A DNA stretch of 64,000 nucleotides from Emcibacter sp048269205 (GCF_048269205.1 NZ_JBLXJC010000002.1:1-64000); one strand, 5' to 3'; shown: positions 1 to 8,828, numbered from the stretch's first letter. Notes: generated from the sequence alone by a model not told the origin. A program made the numbers and translations.

Positions 1-221
1 TAAATCAGCGCGGCCTGCCCGCCCCGGCCCTCTGCCACATGGCGGTCGATCAGGTTATGACAGGCGCTCAGGCGTCCGTCCGCAAACCAGCGGTAGCTGT
101 CACCCTCACGATGCAGGATCTGTTTGGGAAAACTCTCCCAGTCCAGGGAAGCAGCGGCAGACGCCCAATAGTCTTGTGGATCATTTTTCCATCCGGACAG
201 GAGCTCTTCATAGGTGGTCAT
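1..221 (-). CDS. prpE: probable propionyl-CoA synthetase (AMP-binding), N-terminal part
   Basis: Only the first 73 codons lie in the window. The ATG follows a GGGGAG Shine-Dalgarno sequence. The visible part contains the N-terminal pattern of acetyl/propionyl-CoA synthetases: an aromatic-rich start (DYWASAA, LDWESFPKQ), then YRWFADGRLSACHNLIDRHV and GRGGQAALIY. The CHN-x-IDRHV form is nearer to PrpE than to Acs. The family forms acyl-CoA from a short carboxylate, ATP and CoA through an acyl-adenylate. The active-site motifs are outside the window, so activity cannot be confirmed. It lies last in a minus-strand run of CoA-metabolism genes, 155 nt after a phospholipase D-like gene. It could instead be an acetoacetyl- or acryloyl-CoA synthetase. 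Confidence 0.72.
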   Translation of the reverse strand, partial: MTTYEELLSGWKNDPQDYWASAAASLDWESFPKQILHREGDSYRWFADGRLSACHNLIDRHVAEGRGGQAALI

Positions 222-376
222 TTTTCATCTCCCCTGCCGACTTCCCGCCGGCAGTTCCAAAAGATTGACAATATCATCGAGCACATTCACTCGGATTTTG
301 CTTACAACCGGTTCCCCGTGCTTTCCGGCCTCCATCAGTCTAAAGTTATATTCGGCCAAAAGAATTGCCAATTAGA

Positions 377-1567
377 CTAAAGATAGCGTCGAAACGGATA
401 GAACAGATATCCTGCGAGTTTCTCTTTCAGGGGACGGCCACGCCAGTCCGGCATTTCGTAAGACGGGCTTTGTGCCAGATCGCGGGAGAAGTGATCCCCA
501 AGCGTCTCGACAATTTCCTTCCTGTTGCTGACCAGCATGGCTTCATGATTCTGGTGCAGGCTCAAACCATCCAGGTTGCAGCTCCCTATGGCGGCCCAGT
601 TGCCGTCAACGATCATCATCTTCAGATGCAGCATGGAGGGCTCATAATAATTTATCCGGATGCCAGCGGCCAAAAGGCCACCACAACAATGTTTTCCAAC
701 CACATAAGGCGCATATCCGGAGTAGTCCGAAAGCAGGATTTGCACATCCACACCCCGCTGAACGGCCCGGACCAGCGCTTTGGATAACCTTTGATCCGGC
801 GTGAAATAGGGTGTGGCCAGTTTCACAGATTTTTCCGCAGCATCGATCTGTTCAAGCAGGCTGTCGATAAAATAATGTTCGCCGGATTCAGGCGCATTGG
901 CCTGGATGGAAATATCCCCGTCGGTTTCAAAATCCGGATGGGCGTCAATCTCCTCGTCATCCGATGCCTGCGATTTGGCCCAGCTTTGCTCAAAAATATA
1001 TCGCAGCTGCTGGATCACTTTCCCCTCCAGCCTCAACATGCTATCCCGCCAGTCATGAATGGTGTCATAGATACAGACACCGCCGATATAGGCGCTCCGT
1101 TCGTCAATCATCAGTATTTTCCGGTGATCCCGGGGGAAAAAATTAAATCGTTTCAACCAGGCGAGCCGCGGCTTGTTAAAAAAACAAACCCGGACACCCG
1201 CATTCTCCAGTTCTTTCAACCGGGAAGACCCGATCAGTTCCAGACAGCCATACCAATCCAGTAACAGCCTGACATCCACACCCTCCCGGGCTTTGGCGAT
1301 AAACAGATCAATGAAACGGTTCCCGATGGAATCAGGATGAAAAATATACTCCTCCATCCGGATGGATTTCTCGGCATCGCGGCACTCTGCAAGCATCGCT
1401 TCCCATGCGGACGGGGTCGTCGTGTAATAGTCTGTAACCTGCGAATTCATCTCGGTGCCTCTCTGGAGTACAGGCTGCTTATTTCGATACAGTATGTCCA
1501 CCGCAGATTGCCAGAACTCTTCCGGCACCGCTCGCCACCCTGAGTTCAGTTGTAGATTACCCGCCAT
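377..1567 (-). CDS. phospholipase D-like / cardiolipin synthase-like protein
   Basis: The 396-residue protein has two HKD-type phosphatidyltransferase motifs: HRKILMID (H148, K150, D155) and HLKMMIVD (H314, K316, D321). Each is followed by the usual IGG or IGSCN segment. This two-domain layout is that of bacterial cardiolipin synthases of the ClsB/ClsC type. There are no N-terminal membrane helices, unlike ClsA. The first motif has Arg after His, which is common in the family. The reading frame extends upstream into the CoA-transferase gene, but the ATG at 1567 follows that gene's stop by 43 nt and has an AGGA just before it. A membrane-lipid enzyme is out of place in an acyl-CoA catabolic operon, so its role there is unknown. 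Confidence 0.85.
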   Translation of the reverse strand: MAGNLQLNSGWRAVPEEFWQSAVDILYRNKQPVLQRGTEMNSQVTDYYTTTPSAWEAMLAECRDAEKSIRMEEYIFHPDSIGNRFIDLFIAKAREGVDVRLLLDWYGCLELIGSSRLKELENAGVRVCFFNKPRLAWLKRFNFFPRDHRKILMIDERSAYIGGVCIYDTIHDWRDSMLRLEGKVIQQLRYIFEQSWAKSQASDDEEIDAHPDFETDGDISIQANAPESGEHYFIDSLLEQIDAAEKSVKLATPYFTPDQRLSKALVRAVQRGVDVQILLSDYSGYAPYVVGKHCCGGLLAAGIRINYYEPSMLHLKMMIVDGNWAAIGSCNLDGLSLHQNHEAMLVSNRKEIVETLGDHFSRDLAQSPSYEMPDWRGRPLKEKLAGYLFYPFRRYL

Positions 1568-1610
1568 ATCCTGGCCCTTCTGCAGATAAATCCCAGTGTA
1601 CTCACAAAAC

Positions 1611-2741
1611 CTAAGAGGTGGTAGAAGACTTTCTATTATATCGCTTCCGGTATTCTTCCGTATCTTCCCCGGCATCCTTGCCCGCAAACCTGTAGCGGGG
1701 AGCAAGTGCAGAATATCGGACGGGATGGGCGAACTGTCTTTGATCTCCGTCAGTATGAGGCACATTTACGACGGACTTCCGCGTCACAAAATGAGGATGG
1801 GTGCCCGCTTCGGCAATGGACAGAACCGGATCGACACACACATCACGGTCAGCAAAAAGCTTCATCCAGGATTCGAGCGGTTTTTCCCTGAATATTCCGA
1901 CAAGCTCCTGATGAAAAAGGTCTGTCTGCTCCAGGGCCAGCGGCAGAAGATCCTCCCGCCCGAGCGCTTCGCACAACCCCCGGCGGAACTTTTCCTCCAG
2001 ACTGCCGACAGCAAGATACCTGTCGTCAGACGTCCGGTAATAATTGTAAAATGACGAGCCGTTGAGCAGCGAGACCGCTTCATTTTTTTCGCAATTGCCG
2101 TTGAGGCCGGCGGGACCGGAAACCGCATTCATGGCCCATATGGCATCTGTCATGCCCACATCCACATGCTGGCCCTTCCCGGTCTGGTCCCGATGACGCA
2201 AAGCCATCAGTATGCCGATCACACCGTGCAGCCCGCCGGCGACATCCGCCACCGCAAAAGACAGTGGCGCGGGCGCTTGGCCGGAAGCAGCCTGTCCCTC
2301 AGCCGCCCCCGCCAGGGAAAAATAGTTGATGTCATGGCCCGCGCGGCGGCTGTATTCTCCGGTCTGGCCGTACCCTGAGATCGAGCAATAGATCAGTCCC
2401 GGGTTGCTTTTCCTCACCTGGTCGTAGCCAAAACCGAGCCGGTCCATGGTTCCGGGCCGGAACTGCTCGATCAGAATGTCGGCCTCATCCACCAGTTTGC
2501 GAACCAGTGCCGCATCTTCCGGAGACTTCAGGTCGACAGCGATACAGTCCTTGTTGCGATTGAGATAGCGGTGACTATAAGAGCTATCCCCGTCAAGCGG
2601 CGCGAAGGAACGGAAAGCTTCCGGCTGCACCGAGGATTCAATCCGCACCACCTGCGCGCCCATATCTGCAAGATACAGGCTGCACAAGGGTCCGGGCACA
2701 GACCAGGAAAAATCCACCACTTTCAGATCGCCAAGCACCAT
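1611..2741 (-). CDS. family III CoA transferase / alpha-methylacyl-CoA racemase-like
   Basis: A 376-residue CaiB/BaiF-family protein. GHDINY (135-140) carries the family's catalytic Asp (D137), and this exact motif is typical of alpha-methylacyl-CoA racemases (AMACR). AVGSLEEKF and the segment DVCVDPVLSIAEAGTHPHF also match AMACR better than formyl- or carnitine-CoA transferases. AMACR epimerises 2-methyl-branched acyl-CoAs so that beta-oxidation can proceed. The ATG overlaps the TGA of the upstream E2 gene (TGATG), which indicates translational coupling. A GTG one codon earlier is an alternative start. Epimerisation of a branched acyl-CoA would fit the neighbouring CoA ligase, but a CoA-transfer role cannot be excluded. 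Confidence 0.87.
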   Translation of the reverse strand: MVLGDLKVVDFSWSVPGPLCSLYLADMGAQVVRIESSVQPEAFRSFAPLDGDSSYSHRYLNRNKDCIAVDLKSPEDAALVRKLVDEADILIEQFRPGTMDRLGFGYDQVRKSNPGLIYCSISGYGQTGEYSRRAGHDINYFSLAGAAEGQAASGQAPAPLSFAVADVAGGLHGVIGILMALRHRDQTGKGQHVDVGMTDAIWAMNAVSGPAGLNGNCEKNEAVSLLNGSSFYNYYRTSDDRYLAVGSLEEKFRRGLCEALGREDLLPLALEQTDLFHQELVGIFREKPLESWMKLFADRDVCVDPVLSIAEAGTHPHFVTRKSVVNVPHTDGDQRQFAHPVRYSALAPRYRFAGKDAGEDTEEYRKRYNRKSSTTS

Positions 2742-3424
2742 CACTCTTTTCCGTCCGAGAGGTCCATATGCTCAAGCCTTTCACACAACCGGGTGAGGAA
2801 CCGGCCTGCCGGCGCCCCGTCGATCACGGCATGATCAACCGTCAGGGACAGGCCGATAAAAGGTTTTTCTATCAGTTCGCCGTTTGAACTGAACACAGCC
2901 CTTCTGTCCACCATACCGATCCCCAGCAAGGCCACCTGGGGAAAATTGAGGATCGGCGTAAAAAAGCGGACCCGGGTCATGCCCAGGTTGGACACCGTAA
3001 TGGTGCCGCCGGTCTGCTCCGTGACGCTGAGCTGGTTCTTCCGGGCCCGGTCCACAAGCTCGCGGCGCTTCTCCGCCATGTCCTGAAGATCCATGACTTC
3101 AACATCGAACAGCGCCGGCGCCATCAGGCCGTTATCGGTATCAATGGCGATTGAGACATTGATGGTATCTTCTTCCTTCAATCCCTCCCCGTCCCAGCAG
3201 CTGTTGAACAAGGGAAACTCGCGCACGGTCTGTGCCAGTTCCCGGATGATCATATCCTCCACGGAAGCGGGCAGCCCCTGCTTCTTGAAGCTGGCCCTTG
3301 CCGCCAGGACGGCCGTGGCGTCAAACTCGCCCATAAAGGTCAGCTGGGCGGTCTGCTGCAGGCTCTGGCGCATTTTCCGCGCCAGAAACGCCCGCACGCC
3401 TGTCAGTTTCCGGGCTGTTGCCAT
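2741..3424 (-). CDS. stand-alone 2-oxoacid dehydrogenase E2 catalytic core
   Basis: About 227 residues that correspond to the acyltransferase core only. The C-terminal catalytic motif DHAVIDGAPAGRF contains the HxxxDG signature (H198-G203). VSNLGM and FTPILNFPQVALLGIG are also typical of E2. The lipoyl and peripheral-subunit-binding domains found at the N terminus of normal E2 are absent; a lipoyl domain is supplied by the next upstream gene. I chose the ATG at 3424 because GAAGG lies 5 nt before it. An ATG at 3451 would overlap the lipoyl gene and lacks a spaced ribosome site. The protein should transfer an acyl group from lipoyl-lysine to CoA. Confidence 0.88.
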   Translation of the reverse strand: MATARKLTGVRAFLARKMRQSLQQTAQLTFMGEFDATAVLAARASFKKQGLPASVEDMIIRELAQTVREFPLFNSCWDGEGLKEEDTINVSIAIDTDNGLMAPALFDVEVMDLQDMAEKRRELVDRARKNQLSVTEQTGGTITVSNLGMTRVRFFTPILNFPQVALLGIGMVDRRAVFSSNGELIEKPFIGLSLTVDHAVIDGAPAGRFLTRLCERLEHMDLSDGKE

Positions 3425-3425
3425 G

Positions 3426-3656
3426 TCAGCCTTCAATCCTTCCGATGACATCCCCCTTGTTCACCAACGTCTCTTCCTCCACCTTCCGGACAAGCTTGCC
3501 GGCAGCCGGAGCACAGATTTCATGCTGCACCTTTTCGGTCATGATCTCGACGATGGCTTCGCCTTCCGCAACTGAGGCGCCCTCATCATAGAGCCACGCC
3601 AGCAAAGTGCCCTCAACATCCTCCTCCCAGAGGTCCTCGGGGATGATAATATCCAT
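3426..3656 (-). CDS. free-standing lipoyl-domain carrier protein
   Basis: A 76-residue protein made of a single biotinyl/lipoyl domain. The modified lysine is predicted to be K42 in EIMTEKVQHE, where IMTEKV is close to the usual E(T/S)DKA turn. It would carry the acyl or reduced lipoyl group between E1, E2 and an E3 encoded elsewhere. AAGGA precedes the ATG by 6 nt. A GTG at 3677 overlaps the E1 beta stop and would add seven residues. It is encoded between E1 beta and the E2 core, in the place of the missing N-terminal domain of E2. This looks like a split E2, because both parts are intact and separately translated. Confidence 0.87.
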   Translation of the reverse strand: MDIIIPEDLWEEDVEGTLLAWLYDEGASVAEGEAIVEIMTEKVQHEICAPAAGKLVRKVEEETLVNKGDVIGRIEG

Positions 3657-3673
3657 TTCCAGTCCTTTATTAC

Positions 3674-4693
3674 TCACAAGATAGATTTAACAACGTCCAC
3701 AACCTTTTCCGTCGAGGGGCGGACATGCGCCTCCAGGCTCCGGGAAAAGGGAATGGGAATATCCGGGAAAGTCACCCGCTTGGGCGAAGCTTTGAGAACA
3801 GAGGCGTCTTCCTCGACCACAGAAGCAATCACTTCCCCGGCCAGGCCGCACATGCGATAATCCTCGTCCACAGCCACAAGGCGACCGGTCTTTTTGACGG
3901 ACTCAAGGATCGTTTCCCGGTCCAGCGGCACGATGGTCCTGAGGTCGATCACCTCGGCGGAACAGCCTTCCTTTTCCAGTTCACGGGCGGCAAACAGCGC
4001 CATCCACAGGGTCTCGCCCCAGCCGACCAGGGTGATGTCGGTGCCTTCCCTGACCACTTTGGCCTTGCCGATCGGCACTTCGAAATCATTCTTGGGTACA
4101 TGAACGGCGGCCTCCTTGACGGGCTCGAACCATCCCATGCCGGTCAGACGCTTGTGAAGCATATAAACCACCGGATTGGGATCGCGGATCGCCGCCGTCA
4201 GCAGCCCCTTGGCATCATAGGCATTACTGGGCACCACCACCTTGATCCCGGGCAAATGGGCAAAGGTGGCATAGAGTGTCTGGGAGTGCTGGCTGGCGTC
4301 GCTATAGCCGCCGCCAATCCCGGTCATAATGGTCATGGGAACCGGCTGCCGGCCGTCGCTGTGATAGGCGCCCTTGGCCGCCGCATTGTAGATGGGGTCG
4401 AGACAAACCCCCACAAAATCCACAAACATCAGTTCGACAATCGGCTTCATGCCGCTCATGGCGGCGCCGGTTGCCGCGGCCATAAAGCCCGCCTCGGAGA
4501 TGGGGGTGTCCATAATCCGGTTGGGTCCGAATTTTTCCAGAAAACCCGTTGCAGTCTGGTAGACGCCGCCAAAAAGCGCCAGATCCTCACCCATGAGAAA
4601 TGTACTCTCATCGTGCGTGAGTTCATGCTCCAGTGCCTCGCGGATTGCCCTGTTCACCGGGATTTTTCTGATCTGTTCCTTAACTTCAGTCAT
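3674..4693 (-). CDS. 2-oxoacid dehydrogenase E1 component, beta subunit
   Basis: A 339-residue transketolase-like pyrimidine-binding subunit. Family features include MGEDLALFGGVY, the TPP-binding glutamate region DTPISEAGF (E67), GGGYSDASQHSQTLYA and the C-terminal transketolase domain (EVIDLRTIVPLD). It pairs with the E1 alpha encoded just upstream to decarboxylate a 2-oxoacid and reductively acylate lipoate. The ATG at 4693 follows AGGA at a short distance; the upstream reading frame only overlaps the E1 alpha tail. The sequence resembles pyruvate and acetoin dehydrogenase E1 beta and does not by itself decide between pyruvate, branched-chain or another 2-oxoacid. Confidence 0.9.
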   Translation of the reverse strand: MTEVKEQIRKIPVNRAIREALEHELTHDESTFLMGEDLALFGGVYQTATGFLEKFGPNRIMDTPISEAGFMAAATGAAMSGMKPIVELMFVDFVGVCLDPIYNAAAKGAYHSDGRQPVPMTIMTGIGGGYSDASQHSQTLYATFAHLPGIKVVVPSNAYDAKGLLTAAIRDPNPVVYMLHKRLTGMGWFEPVKEAAVHVPKNDFEVPIGKAKVVREGTDITLVGWGETLWMALFAARELEKEGCSAEVIDLRTIVPLDRETILESVKKTGRLVAVDEDYRMCGLAGEVIASVVEEDASVLKASPKRVTFPDIPIPFSRSLEAHVRPSTEKVVDVVKSIL

Positions 4694-4709
4694 GATTTCC
4701 TGACCTCTC

Positions 4710-5708
4710 TCACGCGAAAATATTCTGCATGGCTTCATCGCCGTCCGGATAGGGGCTGTCGCAGGCGAATTCCACAGCCTGCTCCACCCGCTGTTCCGCC
4801 TTCTCGGCGATAGCGGCCCGTTCTTTGGGTTTCAGGACACCTTCTTTCTCCAGGCGTTCACCCATAACGTCGATGGGGTCGCGCCTTGCGGCCAGCTCAT
4901 CCTTTGGGACATAGGTTTCGGGATCGCCGACAAAATGCCCGGCCATCCTGATGGTCTCTACCTCGATGATGGTCGGCCCTTCGCCGTTTCGGGCCCGCTC
5001 CACCGCCCGTTTGGCGGCGCTATAGACGCCCCAGACGTCATTGTCCTCCACATATTCACCCGGTATCCCGTAGGCTGCGGCCCGGTCGGAATTCCGGGCG
5101 ATGGACGTGGAGGTGGCCTTGGAAACAGAAACGCCCCATTTGTTATCCTCAATGATGCAGATGAACGGCAATTTCCACAGCGCCGCCAGATTCATGGATT
5201 CATGGAACAGCCCCTGGTTTGCCGCCCCTTCCCCGGTCACAGCCACTGCCACGGCGCCCGTGCCCTGCAATTTGGCCGCAAGCGCCTGTCCGACGGCAAG
5301 ACCAATGCCCTGCCCCACAATACCGGAGCAGGAAAAGGATTTTTCCGGATCAAACAGGTGCATGTGACCACCCTTGCCACGGCTCAGGCCCGCCTCGCGA
5401 CCGTATATTTCAGCGGTCATTTTATCGAGATCCACGCCCTTGGCGATGGCGATATGATGCGGGCGGTGCGAGCCAACAATACAGTCCTTGTCGGTGAGAT
5501 GGGCACAGACGCCGACAGCCACCGGTTCCTGGCCGTTGGAAAGATGCATCTCGCCCGGGATCGGCCCTTTGGTCATATTGAAAACCGGAACCTTGCCCTC
5601 AAGATAGGCCTTGCCGATCCGCTCTTCATATTTCCGGCTCAGCACCATATGTTCGTACATCCACAGAAGTTCCTCTTCCGTCGGCTGGATTTCATTGGGC
5701 AGAGACAT
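4710..5708 (-). CDS. 2-oxoacid dehydrogenase E1 component, alpha subunit
   Basis: A 332-residue TPP-binding subunit. The thiamine diphosphate motif begins at GEGAANQG (159-166) and ends at the Asn of EDNKWG (N189). SHRPHHIAIAKG and SRGKGGHMHLFD match PDH, acetoin and branched-chain E1 alpha. With the next gene it forms the alpha2beta2 decarboxylase. It starts 1 nt after the stop of the Rieske oxygenase gene, so the two are probably co-translated. No E3 (lipoamide dehydrogenase) gene is in the cluster, so E3 must be shared with the central complexes. Substrate unknown; context suggests a 2-oxoacid made from the imported compound. Confidence 0.9.
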   Translation of the reverse strand: MSLPNEIQPTEEELLWMYEHMVLSRKYEERIGKAYLEGKVPVFNMTKGPIPGEMHLSNGQEPVAVGVCAHLTDKDCIVGSHRPHHIAIAKGVDLDKMTAEIYGREAGLSRGKGGHMHLFDPEKSFSCSGIVGQGIGLAVGQALAAKLQGTGAVAVAVTGEGAANQGLFHESMNLAALWKLPFICIIEDNKWGVSVSKATSTSIARNSDRAAAYGIPGEYVEDNDVWGVYSAAKRAVERARNGEGPTIIEVETIRMAGHFVGDPETYVPKDELAARRDPIDVMGERLEKEGVLKPKERAAIAEKAEQRVEQAVEFACDSPYPDGDEAMQNIFA

Positions 5709-5709
5709 T

Positions 5710-7080
5710 CTATTTCTCCTTCATATAGCGGTCATATTCGGCATACATGTGAACAAGCCGTATTTCCTGTTCGCTGAAACGAACGCCCTTGAAAGCCCGG
5801 GAATGCAGGCCTTTCTGGACAAAGGGCACGGTTTCCGCATCCTGGTCCACCACCGGCCCGAATGTGATTTCGCCCCACTTGCCATAGGCCCGTTCAGGGC
5901 GCGGCGCATTGCCGGTCAGGTCCGCCCCTTTGGGAACACCCATATAGGTCGGCAGATAATAGTCGGGGTCCGAGACTTTCCGGGCCAGCACCCAGAAGTC
6001 ATACAGACAGCGTTCGGGATCGCTGGCATGGGGACGGAACCTCATGACCAGAACCCCTTCCGGATGGGCATTCAGGGTAATGTTCGGAAAAATATGCATA
6101 TTCCAGTCATCGGCCAGCTGGCTGTCGGTAAAGCGTGAATAGTCCATGCCGTTTTTTTGGGCCCACTCCCTTTTCCATGCCGGAGTATCGGCACGAACGC
6201 TGGACGCATTGTTTTCATATTTCTTTTCATCCATCCCAAATGAACGCACCAGGTCACGCATTTCCTCGCCGAGCTTGTCACGATTGGGATAACGGGGACT
6301 GACCAGCCCCATGGGAATGATCATCCGGCTGTGACCGTTCTTGAACAAATCATGCTGAAAATGGAAATCATCAATCATGTTCAGAAGTTCCGGATGCCGG
6401 ATGTGAGCATGATAGCCTTCCATGAAAGCATCCAGCACCGTCTTCCAGTTCACCGGCCAGTCGGTTTCCAGATCCGCCGCCAGGATCATATTGTCCATAT
6501 CATAAGCATCGAGAACTTCCGGCAGCTCACCGAGGAAGTCCATAAGCGGCTCAACATCGTCATTCATGGAAATAAACACGAAACCGCCCCAGACACCGCA
6601 TTTCACCTCGGTCAGGCCCGGATTATCGCAAACCAGTTTTTCATCAAAGGTTTCCCGGTCGGTAATCCGCCGAAGGGAACCATCCAGATTCCAGCTCCAG
6701 GAATGAAAGGCGCAGACGAAGGCCTTCACATTACCATAATTGTCCATCGCCAAGCGGTTTCCCCGGTGATGGCAGACATTGTAGTAAGCCTTGATCTCCC
6801 CGTCGCCGGTTTTGACCACTATGAAACTTTCCGGCCCCAGTTCGTAGGTGAAATAGTCGCCGGGCTTTTGAAGGTCGCTTGTCCGACCGGCAATATGCCA
6901 GATTTTCGTCCACAGGCGATCCCATTCGAGACGGCGACATTCATCGGAAAAATATTTCTCGTGATCGTCATGAATACGGGTTTCATATTCAATGTCGGGG
7001 AACTTCCTGTCCGGTGAATCCGGTCCGGCTTCAGGGTCAACTCTCGGGTCGATGCCATATCTGGATTTCATTACACTCAT
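5710..7080 (-). CDS. Rieske non-heme iron oxygenase, alpha subunit
   Basis: A 456-residue ring-hydroxylating oxygenase. The Rieske [2Fe-2S] ligands are C103-H-H105 in CHHRGNRL and C123/H126 in CAFHSW. The catalytic iron site begins at NWKTVLDAFMEGYHAHIRHP, with H224 and H229. The residue three before the first His, which relays electrons between the two centres, is Glu (E221) rather than the Asp of naphthalene dioxygenase. Carnitine- and betaine-oxygenase types also have Glu there. No beta subunit, ferredoxin or reductase gene is nearby, so it is probably an alpha-only enzyme with an unlinked reductase. An ATG at 7071, better placed after AGGA, is an alternative start. Substrate not assignable. 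Confidence 0.88.
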   Translation of the reverse strand: MSVMKSRYGIDPRVDPEAGPDSPDRKFPDIEYETRIHDDHEKYFSDECRRLEWDRLWTKIWHIAGRTSDLQKPGDYFTYELGPESFIVVKTGDGEIKAYYNVCHHRGNRLAMDNYGNVKAFVCAFHSWSWNLDGSLRRITDRETFDEKLVCDNPGLTEVKCGVWGGFVFISMNDDVEPLMDFLGELPEVLDAYDMDNMILAADLETDWPVNWKTVLDAFMEGYHAHIRHPELLNMIDDFHFQHDLFKNGHSRMIIPMGLVSPRYPNRDKLGEEMRDLVRSFGMDEKKYENNASSVRADTPAWKREWAQKNGMDYSRFTDSQLADDWNMHIFPNITLNAHPEGVLVMRFRPHASDPERCLYDFWVLARKVSDPDYYLPTYMGVPKGADLTGNAPRPERAYGKWGEITFGPVVDQDAETVPFVQKGLHSRAFKGVRFSEQEIRLVHMYAEYDRYMKEK

Positions 7081-7173
7081 CCTAATATTTTCAGTTTGTT
7101 CGCCAAGGTTATCCAGCTGTTAGTCTTGCGTCTTGCTTCCTGCTGCTCGATCGTTTGTTCATCTGTGCAGGGC

Positions 7174-8760
7174 TCATTTCACGGAAATTCCGGCCGCCAC
7201 CCGATCCCAGGTCTTCTCGTTCACCCCTTCCTTTCTCAGATCAACCTTTCTGACCTTGTTGGTCGCGGTGAGGGGAAGACTGTCGCAAAATTCCAGATAA
7301 CGGGGGATCATGAAATCCGGCATGCGTGGGATCAGGTACAGAATAAGTTCCTCGGGCAAAAGCGCGCGGCCCTCCTTGAGGATCACCACCACCTTGACCT
7401 CGTCCTCACCGGTTTCCGAAGGCACCGCAATGGCAGCACAGTCCATGACGTCGTCATGCTCCCGGATGTAATTCTCCACCTCGTAAGATGAGATGTTTTC
7501 GCCCCGGCGCCGGATCGCATCCTTGATCCGGTCAACAAAATAATAGTTGCCGTCCTCGTCATACCGGCCGGCATCACCCGTATGAAACCAGCCGCCTTTC
7601 CAGGCTTCGGCTGTCGCCTCGGGCCGGCCGAGATATTCCTTCATCATGGAATTGGGACGTTCGCAGCGGACCAGGATTTCACCCACCACACCGGGCCCGG
7701 TATCCTTGCCGTCCTGATCGACAATCCGGACCTGCCATTCGTCCCGCAGCTTGCCGCAGGTTTCCGAATTCGGCAAAGGCTGGTCATCCGACATGAACGG
7801 CCAGCCGATTTCGGTCATGCCGTAGCTGGCCACCACGCGCAGGCCAAATCTCTTCTCGAATTCCCGGAATTCAGGGATTACCGGCCCCATGAAGGCCGTC
7901 TCCAGCGGGTTGTCGACATCTCCCGCAGTTTCCGGCTGCTTATGGATAAAAGTAGCCGTCCCCCCAAGCAGGAGTGTCGTTGTGCATCCAAATCGTTTTA
8001 TGTCCGGCCAGAAGTGACTGACACTGAAACGTGACCTCAGAACAACTCGTCCACCAAAGGCGATCATGTTATAGACCGGCACCTTGCCGGACATGTGGTT
8101 GGTGGGAAACGGGCAATAATGGCAATCCCTGCCATCCTTGCGGGGATGGAAAAGATCGAGTCCCCAGTAAAATTCCCCCCAGGGCACCAGGCATCCCTTG
8201 GACGGTCCGGTGGTGCCGGAGGTATAAAGAATTGTTGCAACATCACCGGGATCAATTTCCGGCAGATCCTCGGGATTAAATACCGTTTCCGGCCTGTAAT
8301 TTTCTGCGGCGATAACCCGCTGCTGGGGCAGCTCAATGCGGTCCACATCGGCACATCCGGTCACAATAACCGTATGCAGCCCCTTCAGCTCCCCGGCAAC
8401 CGGACGGAACTGATCCAGAAAGTCATGATGGATCACAAGGCGGCTGACATCTGCATCTTCGAGAATATGTTTCAGCATGGCGCCCTTGAACGCCGTATTC
8501 ACGGGCACTTCCCATGCCCTGGTCCAGGCGCAGGCGCCCCAGAGATGATGCGCCGTCATCCCCACAGGCTGCATGACACCGACGGACTCACCGGGCTTGA
8601 TATCAAGGTCCTGCAACAAGGAAACCCACCAGCCCAGGCTTGTGAGATATTCACTGAAAGTCTCGCTGACCCCGTCCGCATCCTGAAGAAAAACCTTGTC
8701 CCCGTCCCGACGGACGCGGTCCAGTAAAAGAGATGGCAATGGCACCTGTTCTGTAAGCAT
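7174..8760 (-). CDS. ATP-dependent acyl-CoA synthetase, CaiC-like
   Basis: A 528-residue ANL-superfamily ligase. The P-loop YTSGTTGPSKG lies at 179-189; SYGMTEIGWP (A5), GGWFHTGD (A7), RIKDAIRRRGENISSYEVE (A8) and TATNKVRK with the catalytic lysine (A10) follow in order. The C-terminal RYLEFCDSLPLTATNKVRK resembles crotonobetaine/carnitine-CoA ligases (CaiC). It should convert a carboxylic acid to its CoA thioester through an acyl-AMP. It lies between the TonB-dependent receptor and the oxygenase in a same-strand run, so it is the likely activating enzyme of the pathway. The carboxylate cannot be identified from sequence. Confidence 0.88.
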   Translation of the reverse strand: MLTEQVPLPSLLLDRVRRDGDKVFLQDADGVSETFSEYLTSLGWWVSLLQDLDIKPGESVGVMQPVGMTAHHLWGACAWTRAWEVPVNTAFKGAMLKHILEDADVSRLVIHHDFLDQFRPVAGELKGLHTVIVTGCADVDRIELPQQRVIAAENYRPETVFNPEDLPEIDPGDVATILYTSGTTGPSKGCLVPWGEFYWGLDLFHPRKDGRDCHYCPFPTNHMSGKVPVYNMIAFGGRVVLRSRFSVSHFWPDIKRFGCTTTLLLGGTATFIHKQPETAGDVDNPLETAFMGPVIPEFREFEKRFGLRVVASYGMTEIGWPFMSDDQPLPNSETCGKLRDEWQVRIVDQDGKDTGPGVVGEILVRCERPNSMMKEYLGRPEATAEAWKGGWFHTGDAGRYDEDGNYYFVDRIKDAIRRRGENISSYEVENYIREHDDVMDCAAIAVPSETGEDEVKVVVILKEGRALLPEELILYLIPRMPDFMIPRYLEFCDSLPLTATNKVRKVDLRKEGVNEKTWDRVAAGISVK

Positions 8761-8828
8761 AAGTCAAATCTCTCGGAAAACTTGGCAGAAACGGGGATGG
8801 CGGAACTTTGCCATCCCCTGCTACGCTT

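Noticed and set aside
3674..4738. Longer E1 beta beginning at 4738
   Set aside because: The extra residues overlap the E1 alpha tail, and the family N terminus and AGGA fit the ATG at 4693.
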